Below, in pieces: positions 8,428 through 16,886 of a stretch of DNA of 36,216 nucleotides. Origin of the DNA: Firm-13 sp964617375 (GTDB taxonomy: Bacteria; Bacillota; Clostridia; Saccharofermentanales; Saccharofermentanaceae); NCBI GenBank assembly GCA_964617375.1, contig CAZTXQ010000029.1, forward strand, positions 1 to 36,216, in the 5' to 3' direction. The position numbers and the translations under genes are program-made. The notes beneath the pieces are model-generated. The model made no database searches, had not been told where the DNA came from, and saw only the letters and a list, made by a program, of their open reading frames with translations. Each line of letters starts with the position of its first letter. Positions within the stretch are counted from its first letter, which is position 1.

Positions 8428-8494
8428 GGTACAATCCTCTCCTCAACGCAAATCTTGGTTTCGTACGTGACTCAACTAAGCTAGAACTGCCTTC

Positions 8495-8872
8495 TCACCG
8501 AGTCCTGTTTTCCATAACCTTCTGCACATAAAGCAAGACCGCATCCGCGATCTCCACCCGATAAGGGCGTTCCCGCGCGACCGTGCCGTTGTAAATTGGC
8601 GGTATCTTGTTCTTTTCGCAAACATAATTCAGATTCTCTATACTCGCAATAACCGCGTCGTGCGCTCTGCTTCGTGACTCGTCCAGGCGGGACAATTCAC
8701 TTGCTTTGGTTGGATCGTCCCCTTGAGTGAGCATGTACGTCTCCATCCGGAAAATCGCGGCGGCATACGTTGAAAACGTCTGCAGGGACTCCCGAATAAA
8801 GGAAGCCCCGTCCGGGTCATCTTTAAACAGATTTAACAATCCTTGGATGTTTATTTCGTTGATCTCACTCAT
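8495..8872 (-). CDS. small helical protein, probably DUF3232
   Basis: A 125-residue soluble, mostly helical protein with no catalytic motif I recognise. The central LSRLDESRSRAHDAVIASIE and the following CEKNKIPPIYNG resemble the DUF3232 family of Firmicutes, whose function is unknown; the assignment is from memory of the pattern. GGAGA lies 8 nt before ATG 8872. It starts next to the divergent regulatory region at 8873-9071 and is followed by the exonuclease-BRCT gene after 67 bp, so the two may be co-transcribed. Confidence 0.6.
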   Translation of the reverse strand: MSEINEINIQGLLNLFKDDPDGASFIRESLQTFSTYAAAIFRMETYMLTQGDDPTKASELSRLDESRSRAHDAVIASIENLNYVCEKNKIPPIYNGTVARERPYRVEIADAVLLYVQKVMENRTR

Positions 8873-9007
8873 CGCAATGTTCTCCTACCAAATATAGCCG
8901 GCATTTTTAATCTCAAATCACGAAGTACAAGAAATCAAATTCAGAAATAATCTAATTCCAGAATACACGAGCGTGCGTACTATTCAAGGCGCTTTTCGGA
9001 GATTATC

Positions 9008-9036
9008 TTGAAGTTTATGCGAATCTTCAATATAGT
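9008..9036 (+). promoter_or_regulatory. sigma-A promoter of the 9072 gene
   Basis: TTGAAG (9008-9013) and TATAGT (9031-9036) are 17 bp apart. The spacer ends in CTTCAA (9025-9030), the inverse of the -35, so the promoter contains a 6-bp inverted repeat that could serve as an operator. Confidence 0.55.
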
Positions 9037-9071
9037 GTGAAGCGAAACTCATTATGAATCGAGGAAATCAG

Positions 9072-9944
9072 ATGAAGTGTTATTTTTGCGAGAACGAATC
9101 GACCATTTTTCTTGAAGGTGTAGGGGGACTATGTCTTTCCTGTTACAACAAATGGATGATGGATCTGCAAGGACTTGACGAAGAGAATTTCAATCGTCAT
9201 CTCCGGAGCTTCACGATTCAGGACGTGGAAGGGAAAGAACATGTTTTTGACCTGACATATCGAGTGTTCGGAGGACGAACCATCTGGACCGCAAAAGAGC
9301 AAAAGGGAGAGTATCTTTTCGAGGAAATATCCTTATCACATGAGCAGCAGGACTTCGCGATCCGCACATTGATGAACAAAACAATTCAAGGTGTCGGCTG
9401 CCCGACTCTGCATGCGTACGATGATACTTATCCTGTTGCGAACGCGCTCCAGCGCGAAGGTAAACAATATTCGCTGAACTCCACCGGAGTTCTTCGTATT
9501 GAGAGCGACGGATCCCATACCCGTTTCGTTATCGACGGCCAACCCGTAAGTCCGGAAGATCTTCTTCGTATGCTATCTACATTCGAAGGTTTTAATATCC
9601 TATATCAGGCCGAGGACGTTTCCGGGCAGGTTTTACCTGAAAAATCCGCACTCCAGGTAGTAACCGTTGATTTTGAAAATATTTACAGAGATTTCGAAGA
9701 AGCTTTGCTTACCTGCCTGAAAAATGACTTTGTAAGCTACAAAATAGAATTCGAAGTCATGTATGCGTTATCGTATCCAATTGATAAATGGGCATTCGCG
9801 GCGAACCATGGCGATCGAAATGAAGCGAAGGCTTGTGCTCAGAGGATGAAAGAGCGGCTCCTGTCTCTGGGGACCGATTCGGACGATTTCCCGATTACAC
9901 TGATTAAACAGATCGAGGAAACAGAGAATTTGCTGTTTTTATAA
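9072..9944 (+). CDS. uncharacterised protein with N-terminal zinc ribbon
   Basis: I do not recognise the family. The first residues carry two CxxC knuckles (CYFC and CLSC), a likely zinc ribbon. A beta-rich middle follows (DVEGKEHVFDLTYRVFGGRT onward), and the C-terminal half is helical and acidic. ATG 9072 is preferred over the in-frame ATG 9054 because GAGGAAA lies between them at the correct distance. It has no signal peptide or membrane span. It stands alone, convergent with the zinc-ribbon membrane protein gene, with a strong hairpin at 9951 after its stop. Confidence 0.7.
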   Translation: MKCYFCENESTIFLEGVGGLCLSCYNKWMMDLQGLDEENFNRHLRSFTIQDVEGKEHVFDLTYRVFGGRTIWTAKEQKGEYLFEEISLSHEQQDFAIRTLMNKTIQGVGCPTLHAYDDTYPVANALQREGKQYSLNSTGVLRIESDGSHTRFVIDGQPVSPEDLLRMLSTFEGFNILYQAEDVSGQVLPEKSALQVVTVDFENIYRDFEEALLTCLKNDFVSYKIEFEVMYALSYPIDKWAFAANHGDRNEAKACAQRMKERLLSLGTDSDDFPITLIKQIEETENLLFL

Positions 9945-9950
9945 GACCGC

Positions 9951-9999
9951 TGCAAATTGCGTTGTACGCTGCAACGCAATTTGCATCGAAAAGCTTTTC
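9951..9999. repeat. perfect 14-bp hairpin followed by a 14-bp palindrome
   Basis: TGCAAATTGCGTTG (9951-9964) pairs with CAACGCAATTTGCA (9972-9985) around a 7-nt loop. Next comes the palindrome CGAAAAGCTTTTCG (9987-10000). It sits between convergent genes. There is no T-run on either side, so it is not a standard intrinsic terminator; it may be a transcript-end structure or a REP-like element. Confidence 0.75.
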
Positions 10000-10157
10000 G
10001 TTGCACTCCGTGATACGTCCTTGCCTAGTCGTCGCTCGGCAGCGGTTCCGATTGCAGAACGCTTTTCGAGTCACTAGCCACGATGTAGTCATCCGAAAGG
10101 AGCGGTTCATATCCGCGTCGGTATAGAACCAGGTCGCCCAGAGCGATGCTTTCATGA

Positions 10158-10619
10158 TCACCCCAAGCTCCCTATGAACACCGCACCCAAGCCCCCAATC
10201 AGCATCATCCCGGCAATAATCAATACGATGTGCCAGTTTTTCAACTGTTGCAGGAAGGATATTTTCGCGCGAAAAGACCATAGCAATATAAATATGGACG
10301 GCAGGAGAAACGCAAAGAGAATAACACTTGAAATTGCCGCTCTGTAGAGAATGATGTCTTTCGGAGAATTCACGACATTTGGAGTCATACCGAAACTCAA
10401 CAGGAACAGGGGAAACACAGTGGCAACGAAGAGTGACGCTATAATCCGAAATCCCACAACCCCGATTTCGATTACATACGGCTTCTTTCGGCTAATATAC
10501 TCGATGTGGGCAGGCTCAAATACCGGACTCTCCACGGAACGCTTGACCTGATAATGCCCACAGTTCCGGCAGAACCTGTCGCCTTCCTGAAAGCGATTTC
10601 CACATTGTTTGCAAAACAT
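10158..10619 (-). CDS. zinc-ribbon membrane protein
   Basis: A 153-residue protein starting with the double-CxxC zinc ribbon MFCKQCGNRFQEGDRFCRNCG. A linker and three hydrophobic spans follow (about 53-75, 92-114 and 130-150). Proteins of this build are common in Clostridia and have no assigned role. GGGGGA precedes ATG 10619. It begins 29 bp after the lipoprotein gene of the ABC operon and is probably its last gene. The frame shifted by one base at the GGGG (10161-10164) stays open to 10025 and would add about 45 protein-like residues (GDLVLYRRGYEPLLSDDY), so the C-terminus may be longer than it appears. Confidence 0.72.
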   Translation of the reverse strand: MFCKQCGNRFQEGDRFCRNCGHYQVKRSVESPVFEPAHIEYISRKKPYVIEIGVVGFRIIASLFVATVFPLFLLSFGMTPNVVNSPKDIILYRAAISSVILFAFLLPSIFILLWSFRAKISFLQQLKNWHIVLIIAGMMLIGGLGAVFIGSLG

Positions 10620-10648
10620 ATCTGAGATCCCCCGCTAGAGTATTTAAA

Positions 10649-12856
10649 TCAATTCTCTTCTTCCCGCAATGTCGTCAAACGGTTGGATATTTTATCCAGA
10701 ACTGTCTCCATATCGTTTTGACCCGCAAAGTACACGATCGCCTCTTCCTGAATGATTGCGAGTGCCTCCTTGTCGTCTCCGCACTGCCCGTCCGCCGCAC
10801 GAATTATCTCAAGATAGATCTCAGCATGCTCCTTTGTCGGCTCTATTTCGTAATAGTAAGAGGACAGATAGTTGGTGTCATACGTCGCAAGAATACTCTC
10901 GACCCGGTCTTCAACCGCCTCGCAAAGAACCGGAATCCCGTCGTTTCGTTCGGCAAGTGCGGCCTGATGGTTTTTGGCAAGCAGAATTTTAACGAACCGG
11001 ACGGCTTCTTCCGGATTCCCGCACGCCGCCGATACGGCAGCGGACTCCTTGGGGAGGATCGAAAGTCCGTTGCTGCCGGGCAATCCCATGATCGAGAGCG
11101 GATGCCCCTGATAATAGGAGGCATTGCATACATCGGCAAGCGAATTCACAGTAAGCACGACCGAATCAGACTCCGAGATCACTGTCTGAGTCAGGGGTTC
11201 TGTTGTCCATGTATCGCTGTATTTCCCATATTCTTTCGAAAAGGAGAGAATCGCAGCAAGTGTCTCGCGATCCAACGCCGGCCGGTCTCCTGTCTTCGAA
11301 AACACCGTGCCCGCCGAACTCCTGAGAAACAGGTTGAGCCATTCCTGCTGATCGTACTGCGCATATTCTTCGGCAACTTCCGGATGATTTGAAAGGTAGG
11401 TCTCCATCTCCTCCCAGGTCATCTTCTGCAGATTCTTATCTTCTTCCGCCGAAATCCCGGAGATGCCCACAAAAGTAGGTATCTGGTACAGCTTGTCTCC
11501 CTCATAAAAAGCGCGGAAGAGGTTCCCGAAGTAAGCTGGATCTCTCATCAGCCCGGTCATGTAGGGTGCCAAATCGAGAAAGGTCATATCCGGGGATACG
11601 CCGAGATCACCGGCCGTATTCATAACGATATCAATCCCGCCCTCTTCCCGTGCATCCATGTAAAGCTGCTGCAAAATCTTATTGTAATCCTGCCCTTCCT
11701 CTTTCGGATGGAACGGGTAATTCCGGATGCGAAGAAATGTGTTTTTCGAGAAGAGATTGTACTCGTAGACCGAGGCCATAAGATCCATATCGTCGAGTAC
11801 GTTGATGCCTCCAAGAGTCAGAACCGTTTTCCCGCTATTTGGATTCTTGTCTGCCTTGGACAGAAGGCTGCAGAAAACGCTGACTTGATCTGCTTTTTTG
11901 ACGACGCCCAGAGCGCATATGTTCTCTTCGTCTATCACGATATAGTTACACTTTTGCAGATAATGTGAAAGATTCGCGTCCGTATCGAGCCATGAGAAGA
12001 AGGCTTCTCCCGCAGAATTCAGAATCTCTTTGTCAGCGGAGAGCGAATAGGAATTACCGTCAAGCGATACGATCTGACCGATGGACGGATTCCCGACCGA
12101 CGAGTCGAGAGATTTTTTATCCGCATCAATGCGATAGAAAGTTCCGATCGATCCGTCTTCACTTCTCCCCGCATAGACAAACCCTTCCGCCGCCTGCAGT
12201 GTACCGCTGTAGGAACTGTCTTTCAGCTCGGAAAGCTTGTTGCCGGCTTCGTCATAGATGACGATCGTGTCGCCGGCCGCAAAATAGCGGTTTCCCATCG
12301 CGTCTATTTCAAAGGACTGGATTCCTTCGGGAAATGTATCGGATACGTCATAGGACAACTCCGAAATCACTTTCCCCGAACCGGTATCTATTTGAAACCA
12401 CTGGTTCTCCATCGCGTATGTCTCCGGATCAAAAACCACATACATCACCTCTGCATAACCATCGGGCCGGATTGCGACCGACATGCACATCGAGATTTCG
12501 TAATGAAGATACGGGCCGACATCCAGCTTCTTAACTGTACCCTCGGCAAGAGAGTAGAGGATCGTTTCCTCGACGAACTCACCCGTATTGCCATCATCTT
12601 CCCCGCCGCCGATAATTCCTACCGCGTATTGAACAGAAACAATGATTGCCTGTGGGGTAATCTTGATGTTGGAGACCTCCGATACCGACTGTTCTTCGCC
12701 CGGAAGAAAGATTGCCCGCTCCTGGGAAGTAAAGAAGGTATCTTCAGCTTTGACTGTGTTCTCCTCTCCGCCTTTTTCACTGCGGCAGGAAGCACTCGTC
12801 AGGAGTATGGCTGCTGTAAGAAATAGCGCAGGCAGTCGATAATTACTTCTCTTCAT
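10649..12856 (-). CDS. large lipoprotein: beta-rich N-terminal domain plus solute-binding-protein domain
   Basis: ATG 12856 (MKRSNYRL) follows AAGGAAA and begins a signal peptide ending LLTSASC, so a lipid-anchored surface protein of 735 residues. The first half has repeated beta-type segments with DxxGN and YDEAGN turns, resembling a propeller-like domain. The second half, from about KTVLTLGGINV, resembles a family 1 extracellular solute-binding protein (DIVMNTAGDLGVSPDM, YQIPTFVGISGI, PSVG-type lobes, and a C-terminal PEEAVRFVKILL helix). It is the third gene of an operon with an FtsX-type permease and its ATPase, not with a sugar-type importer. A sensing role alongside that exporter is inferred; the ligand is unknown. 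Confidence 0.78.
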   Translation of the reverse strand: MKRSNYRLPALFLTAAILLTSASCRSEKGGEENTVKAEDTFFTSQERAIFLPGEEQSVSEVSNIKITPQAIIVSVQYAVGIIGGGEDDGNTGEFVEETILYSLAEGTVKKLDVGPYLHYEISMCMSVAIRPDGYAEVMYVVFDPETYAMENQWFQIDTGSGKVISELSYDVSDTFPEGIQSFEIDAMGNRYFAAGDTIVIYDEAGNKLSELKDSSYSGTLQAAEGFVYAGRSEDGSIGTFYRIDADKKSLDSSVGNPSIGQIVSLDGNSYSLSADKEILNSAGEAFFSWLDTDANLSHYLQKCNYIVIDEENICALGVVKKADQVSVFCSLLSKADKNPNSGKTVLTLGGINVLDDMDLMASVYEYNLFSKNTFLRIRNYPFHPKEEGQDYNKILQQLYMDAREEGGIDIVMNTAGDLGVSPDMTFLDLAPYMTGLMRDPAYFGNLFRAFYEGDKLYQIPTFVGISGISAEEDKNLQKMTWEEMETYLSNHPEVAEEYAQYDQQEWLNLFLRSSAGTVFSKTGDRPALDRETLAAILSFSKEYGKYSDTWTTEPLTQTVISESDSVVLTVNSLADVCNASYYQGHPLSIMGLPGSNGLSILPKESAAVSAACGNPEEAVRFVKILLAKNHQAALAERNDGIPVLCEAVEDRVESILATYDTNYLSSYYYEIEPTKEHAEIYLEIIRAADGQCGDDKEALAIIQEEAIVYFAGQNDMETVLDKISNRLTTLREEEN

Positions 12857-12896
12857 CAGATTGAATTTCCTTCCCTGATTCTTTGGAACAGTTGCC

Positions 12897-13553
12897 CTAC
12901 TCCACAATCGTCCCATCTTTCATTCTTACGACCCGGCTCCCGTGCAAGGTCAGCTTCTCGTTGTGCGTGATCATCACAATCGTCTGCCCGGCGGTTTTCA
13001 TCGAGGTCATCAATTCGATGACCGTCTCGCCCGTAACGCTGTCCAGATTTCCGGTCGGTTCATCCGCGAGAAGCAACGCCGGCCGCATGACCAGCGCCCT
13101 TGCGATGGCGACGCGCTGCTGCTGACCGCCGGACAGTTTTCCGGGAAGAACGTTCGCCTTTTCGGCAATCTCAATCTGTTCCAATAAGTCCTTAATCCGG
13201 CGGTCGTCGACCTTTTTCTTTGCGACCAGGAACGGCATCGCGACGTTTTCATACACGCTTAATGCCGGCATCAGCTGGAAATTCTGGAAAACGAAGCCTA
13301 CCTTCTCGTTGCGAAAACGGGCGCGCGCGTCTTCGGATAGCTTTGTAACCGTCGTGTCGTCATAGGTGATGCTGCCCTCGGTCGGCACATCCATGCATCC
13401 GAGCATATTGAGGAGTGTGCTTTTCCCCGATCCGCTCGGACCGAGAACCATCAGGAACTCGCCCTCCCGGATTTCCAGATTGATGTGTTTAAGGGCCCTG
13501 CAGGCACTGTCGCCCTTCCCGTACGTTTTCGATACATCGGATAATCGGATCAT
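12897..13553 (-). CDS. ABC transporter ATP-binding protein (LolD/MacB/BceA type)
   Basis: A 218-residue ATPase with Walker A GPSGSGKST, Q-loop FQNFQL, signature LSGGQQQRVAIARAL, Walker B LLLADEPTGNLD and H-loop MITHN. This is the type VII (MacB/Lol/Bce) pattern, paired with FtsX-fold permeases that use mechanotransmission rather than substrate passage. The start is ATG 13553, overlapping the permease stop as ATGA, with AGGTGG just before it. The stop is TAG. It energises the permease encoded upstream. Confidence 0.95.
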   Translation of the reverse strand: MIRLSDVSKTYGKGDSACRALKHINLEIREGEFLMVLGPSGSGKSTLLNMLGCMDVPTEGSITYDDTTVTKLSEDARARFRNEKVGFVFQNFQLMPALSVYENVAMPFLVAKKKVDDRRIKDLLEQIEIAEKANVLPGKLSGGQQQRVAIARALVMRPALLLADEPTGNLDSVTGETVIELMTSMKTAGQTIVMITHNEKLTLHGSRVVRMKDGTIVE

Positions 13554-15916
13554 CGCTCCACCTCGCACAATCGTTCATACATGGATTTCTTCAGGACCTT
13601 TTGGCAAATCAGGTAATTACAGCTCCACGACAAGGTGATCAGAACCGCAGCATATAGGAGAAGCCACCCTGTCGGGAAGACTATTTCGCCGGCAATCGAC
13701 ATGGCGGGATGTATCATGCAGATAAACCAGAAGGATAGGGCAGCGGCCAGGAAAGCGGGAATGCCTATTTCCAGGGCCGCAATCTGTGATATGTCCTTTT
13801 TTCGATAGCCGATCGCCTGCAGCAAGGCATATTCCTTGCTTCGCAGGAGACATATCTGGTGTCCCATGTTGAGAAGGCAAAGAAGCACGAACACCATAAG
13901 GGTTCCGCCCAAGAGACCTGACAGCGCGGTAAGTGCATGGTATTGATTCTCCGCTTCTGCCGTACCATTCTTATAGAAACTAATCTTGAAACCGTTGTTC
14001 CAGTAAGGACGCGCCGCCAGACTCTTCTCCAGATCCATATAGGAAAGACCGGTCCGGAGCAGAATCGTCGAGCAATGAAGAGGAACGTCCTTCAGGTATT
14101 TCTTCGCGAACGCCTCGTTGCAGATCATTCTCTCCGCTCCATAATGTTCGTCGTAAAACACGTAGTGTTCCGCAGTGCCGCTGATGCCGGCATTCGCAAG
14201 CAAGAGATCCCCCTCTGTCTCTAAACGCACTTGCTCCCCGGTCGCAAAATTATGCCGCTGATAGCCACTGCTTGAGATCATTGAGCTGAGATCTTCCGCA
14301 TACAGAAGCGGTGTATCCTGTACCGGTAAGTTCGCGCCCTTCATCTGCTCTTCGGTATAGACACTCAAAATGCACGGGAAGCCGTTTACTTTCATATCCG
14401 CCGTCCATATCGGATATACGGCAAGAATGTCGTCTATCCCACCGGTATTCTCAATCATTTCTTTCGAGAAATAGCGCTCATTCTTCGTATCTGCAATGAG
14501 CGAATAATCCGACGATAAGGTGCCGGTGAGCCCCGAGAGATAGTCCACCCCAAATTGGTTCATTGACGACACGAAGTAAATAGATGTCATGATAATTCCG
14601 GACGTAATAGCAAGGAGCGCCAGAATCCCGAATGTGCGCCAGGCATTTCGTTCCAGATTCCGAAGCGTTATGAACAGCACGCCGGATCCGCGAATAGGCT
14701 TTTGCTTCTTCATCTGAACGCCGGCTGTGTCCTGGTTCTGCGCGAAAAAGCTGTACGGCTGACTCTTCCTAAGATTCCGATAGAGCGTTCCGTAAGCCAG
14801 AAACACACCGAAAAAGACCACAGCCACGGCAGCAAGTGACGCGCTCCAAGACCATTCCGAAGAAAGGTAGCCTGTAATAGTGGCTTGACGCAGAGCATCA
14901 TGCGAGATGCGAAGCATCCATGCGCCGAGCAGAAGACCCGGTAAAACGCCGCTCGCCGTAAACAGAGCCGCTTCAAAGAAGAGCACTGTCCTCATTCTTT
15001 TTTTCGATAATCCGAGAGCCAGAAGAATGCCGTAGTCCCGTTTCCTGAGGGTCAGCATCGCGCCGATCAGCATACGGATAAAGAGAAGCGAGATAAGAAA
15101 GAACAGCACAGAGATAGCCAGAACAGCGGGGATCAGCTGGTAAACAGATTGATCCCTCGTGTAGAATTTGGCGTCCACTGTATAGTTTGATGTGCAGGAA
15201 ATACCGTTCGGTTCCAGTGAACGATAATCGGTCACTCCGGTCAGGAGGTAATTCATTTGAGCGAGCGCACGATAAATTTCTTCATATACGGCGGTGTCCG
15301 GAGCGAGACAATACACGGTGCACGTCCGGGCATCTTCCGCCACAGGTGGTTGACTCATGCCGGAAATTGTGCAAAACGAAGAGCTCAAAGAAACATAGCG
15401 ATCCAGAATCCCCACGATCGAAGCTTCCCGGGAAACGACATCTCCACGTTCATTCGTCACGTCGGCGGCTATAACATCCCCGATCCCAAGGTCCAAACCG
15501 GTCCGGTCGAGATACGTCCGGGTAATACAGACTTCTTCCCCGGAGACCGGCAATCTTCCCGACGTAAGATTCGTGCCGAGAACCAGATTAAGATCCCCTT
15601 CCACTTCCAGCCATTCAAGCTCAAGACCCAGTTCATCTCGGTACGTCCCGATCCTGTTTTCCTGCACCAGCCCGCGCAGTTCGATATCTTTTCGCGCATC
15701 GGCGTCTGACAGCACAGACATCTGTTCTGCCGTCAGACCCGAATAGGCCCAGTCATAATTGGCTGTCTCCAGCTTAATATCGTTGGATGCGCTGAGAAAG
15801 GCCGCGGCTGTCTGGCAGAAGAGAATCATAATCGCAACCGTCACCGAAATCGCGACAGCTGCCGAAATCGAGCTAAGTTTGTAGTGCCAGAGAACTTTGC
15901 CCCATTTCCGATACAT
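13550..15916 (-). CDS. FtsX-like ABC transporter permease
   Basis: A 788-residue permease with an N-terminal span (SAAVAISVTVAIMILFC), a large extracytoplasmic domain (about 45-265), an FtsX block of three spans (about 268-365), a fourth pair near 375 and 425, a second extracellular domain (about 450-650), and a final FtsX block. Each FtsX block carries the coupling-helix signature (RKRDYGILLALGLSKKRM and RSKEYALLQAIGYRKKDI). The duplicated layout matches macrolide, bacitracin or lipoprotein-type mechanotransducers. It is first in the operon with the ATPase and the solute-binding lipoprotein. GAGGTAGGT precedes ATG 15916. Peptide export or envelope-stress sensing is the likely general role; the substrate is unknown. 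Confidence 0.92.
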   Translation of the reverse strand: MYRKWGKVLWHYKLSSISAAVAISVTVAIMILFCQTAAAFLSASNDIKLETANYDWAYSGLTAEQMSVLSDADARKDIELRGLVQENRIGTYRDELGLELEWLEVEGDLNLVLGTNLTSGRLPVSGEEVCITRTYLDRTGLDLGIGDVIAADVTNERGDVVSREASIVGILDRYVSLSSSFCTISGMSQPPVAEDARTCTVYCLAPDTAVYEEIYRALAQMNYLLTGVTDYRSLEPNGISCTSNYTVDAKFYTRDQSVYQLIPAVLAISVLFFLISLLFIRMLIGAMLTLRKRDYGILLALGLSKKRMRTVLFFEAALFTASGVLPGLLLGAWMLRISHDALRQATITGYLSSEWSWSASLAAVAVVFFGVFLAYGTLYRNLRKSQPYSFFAQNQDTAGVQMKKQKPIRGSGVLFITLRNLERNAWRTFGILALLAITSGIIMTSIYFVSSMNQFGVDYLSGLTGTLSSDYSLIADTKNERYFSKEMIENTGGIDDILAVYPIWTADMKVNGFPCILSVYTEEQMKGANLPVQDTPLLYAEDLSSMISSSGYQRHNFATGEQVRLETEGDLLLANAGISGTAEHYVFYDEHYGAERMICNEAFAKKYLKDVPLHCSTILLRTGLSYMDLEKSLAARPYWNNGFKISFYKNGTAEAENQYHALTALSGLLGGTLMVFVLLCLLNMGHQICLLRSKEYALLQAIGYRKKDISQIAALEIGIPAFLAAALSFWFICMIHPAMSIAGEIVFPTGWLLLYAAVLITLSWSCNYLICQKVLKKSMYERLCEVER

Positions 15917-16003
15917 ACCTACCTCATGGATCCGCGCTGCATGAATTCATTCCCGCAAAAGAGAGCAAATCATAAGAACATACTTCGTACTAACCATTTA
16001 ATT

Positions 16004-16020
16004 ATATACATATCGTATAT
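16004..16020. promoter_or_regulatory. AT-rich inverted repeat upstream of the FtsX operon
   Basis: ATATAC at 16004-16009 and GTATAT at 16015-16020 are inverse and separated by 5 nt. This lies in the 108-bp gap between the folD end and the permease start (15916) and could be an operator or part of the promoter. I cannot place a convincing -35/-10 pair here. Confidence 0.35.
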
Positions 16021-16024
16021 TTTA

Positions 16025-16870
16025 TCAAATCCCGTACTTTCGCTCGGCGGACTCGACCGTCTGCGTAATCAGGCTCGCGATCGTCATCGGACCGACGCCG
16101 CCCGGCACCGGTGTATACGCGGAAGAAAGCGCCGCGGCATGAACAAGATCGATATCGCCGACACGGCTCGGATGATACCCGGCGTCGATCAGCACCGCGC
16201 CGTCCTTCACCCAGTCCACCTGCACGAATTCCGGTTTACCGACGGCTGCAACGACAATGTCGGCCTGCCGGACAAGCTCGGGAAGATTGGCCGTTTTCGA
16301 GTGGCAAACGGTGACCGTCGCGTCGGCGTTCAGAAGCATCATCGCGACCGGTTTCCCGAGAATCGCACTTCTGCCGATCACCACGGCGAGTTTCCCTGCA
16401 AGCGCTATTTTGTAGTGTTTCAGAATGGTCATGATCGCCATAGGTGTCGCGCTGAAAAAGGCTCTTTCCTGCATCGACATCGCGCCGAAAGAAGCCGTGT
16501 TCACACCGTCAACATCCTTATCGCGAGAGATCGCGTCGAAGCACTTGAGTTCATCGATTTGACGCGGCACCGGATGCTGCAGGAGAATTCCGTTCACAGC
16601 TTCGTCCGCGTTCAAGTCCTCGATGACGCGGAGAAGATCCTCCGTAGTAGTGCTTCCCGGCAGCTCGACTTTTCGCGAGACAATGCCGACGCGGGCACAC
16701 GCGTTGACCTTCATGCGGACATAGACCACAGACGACGGATCGTCACCGACCAGAATGGTCGCGAGACACGGCACGGTTCCGGTCTTCTCCTTAAGAATTC
16801 GAACGCGTTCCGCGAGTATCTTCTCGGTCTCCCGGGCAAGGGTTGTTCCGTCCAGAATCAGTGGTCCCAT
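16025..16870 (-). CDS. folD: bifunctional methylenetetrahydrofolate dehydrogenase / methenyltetrahydrofolate cyclohydrolase
   Basis: FolD interconverts 5,10-methylene-, 5,10-methenyl- and 10-formyl-tetrahydrofolate in the cytoplasm using NADP. At 281 residues it has the usual length. Visible motifs are YVRMK (Tyr50 and catalytic Lys54), ILLQHPVP (Gln98), the DKDVDG loop (Asp121), the cofactor signature GRSAILGKP at 166-174, and PVPGGVGPMT at 254-263. GGAGG precedes ATG 16870. It lies 16 bp after the SNF2 helicase gene on the same strand, so the two are likely co-transcribed, though no functional link is obvious. Confidence 0.96.
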   Translation of the reverse strand: MGPLILDGTTLARETEKILAERVRILKEKTGTVPCLATILVGDDPSSVVYVRMKVNACARVGIVSRKVELPGSTTTEDLLRVIEDLNADEAVNGILLQHPVPRQIDELKCFDAISRDKDVDGVNTASFGAMSMQERAFFSATPMAIMTILKHYKIALAGKLAVVIGRSAILGKPVAMMLLNADATVTVCHSKTANLPELVRQADIVVAAVGKPEFVQVDWVKDGAVLIDAGYHPSRVGDIDLVHAAALSSAYTPVPGGVGPMTIASLITQTVESAERKYGI

Positions 16871-16886
16871 GGGGTTAGTCCTCCGT

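Noticed and set aside
9951..9985. Hairpin as a standard intrinsic terminator
   Set aside because: No run of Ts after the stem on either strand.
9904..10281. Minus-strand 125-codon frame across the hairpin
   Set aside because: It runs through the 9951 hairpin and overlaps the zinc-ribbon gene; only the other frame (10025-10164) reads like protein.
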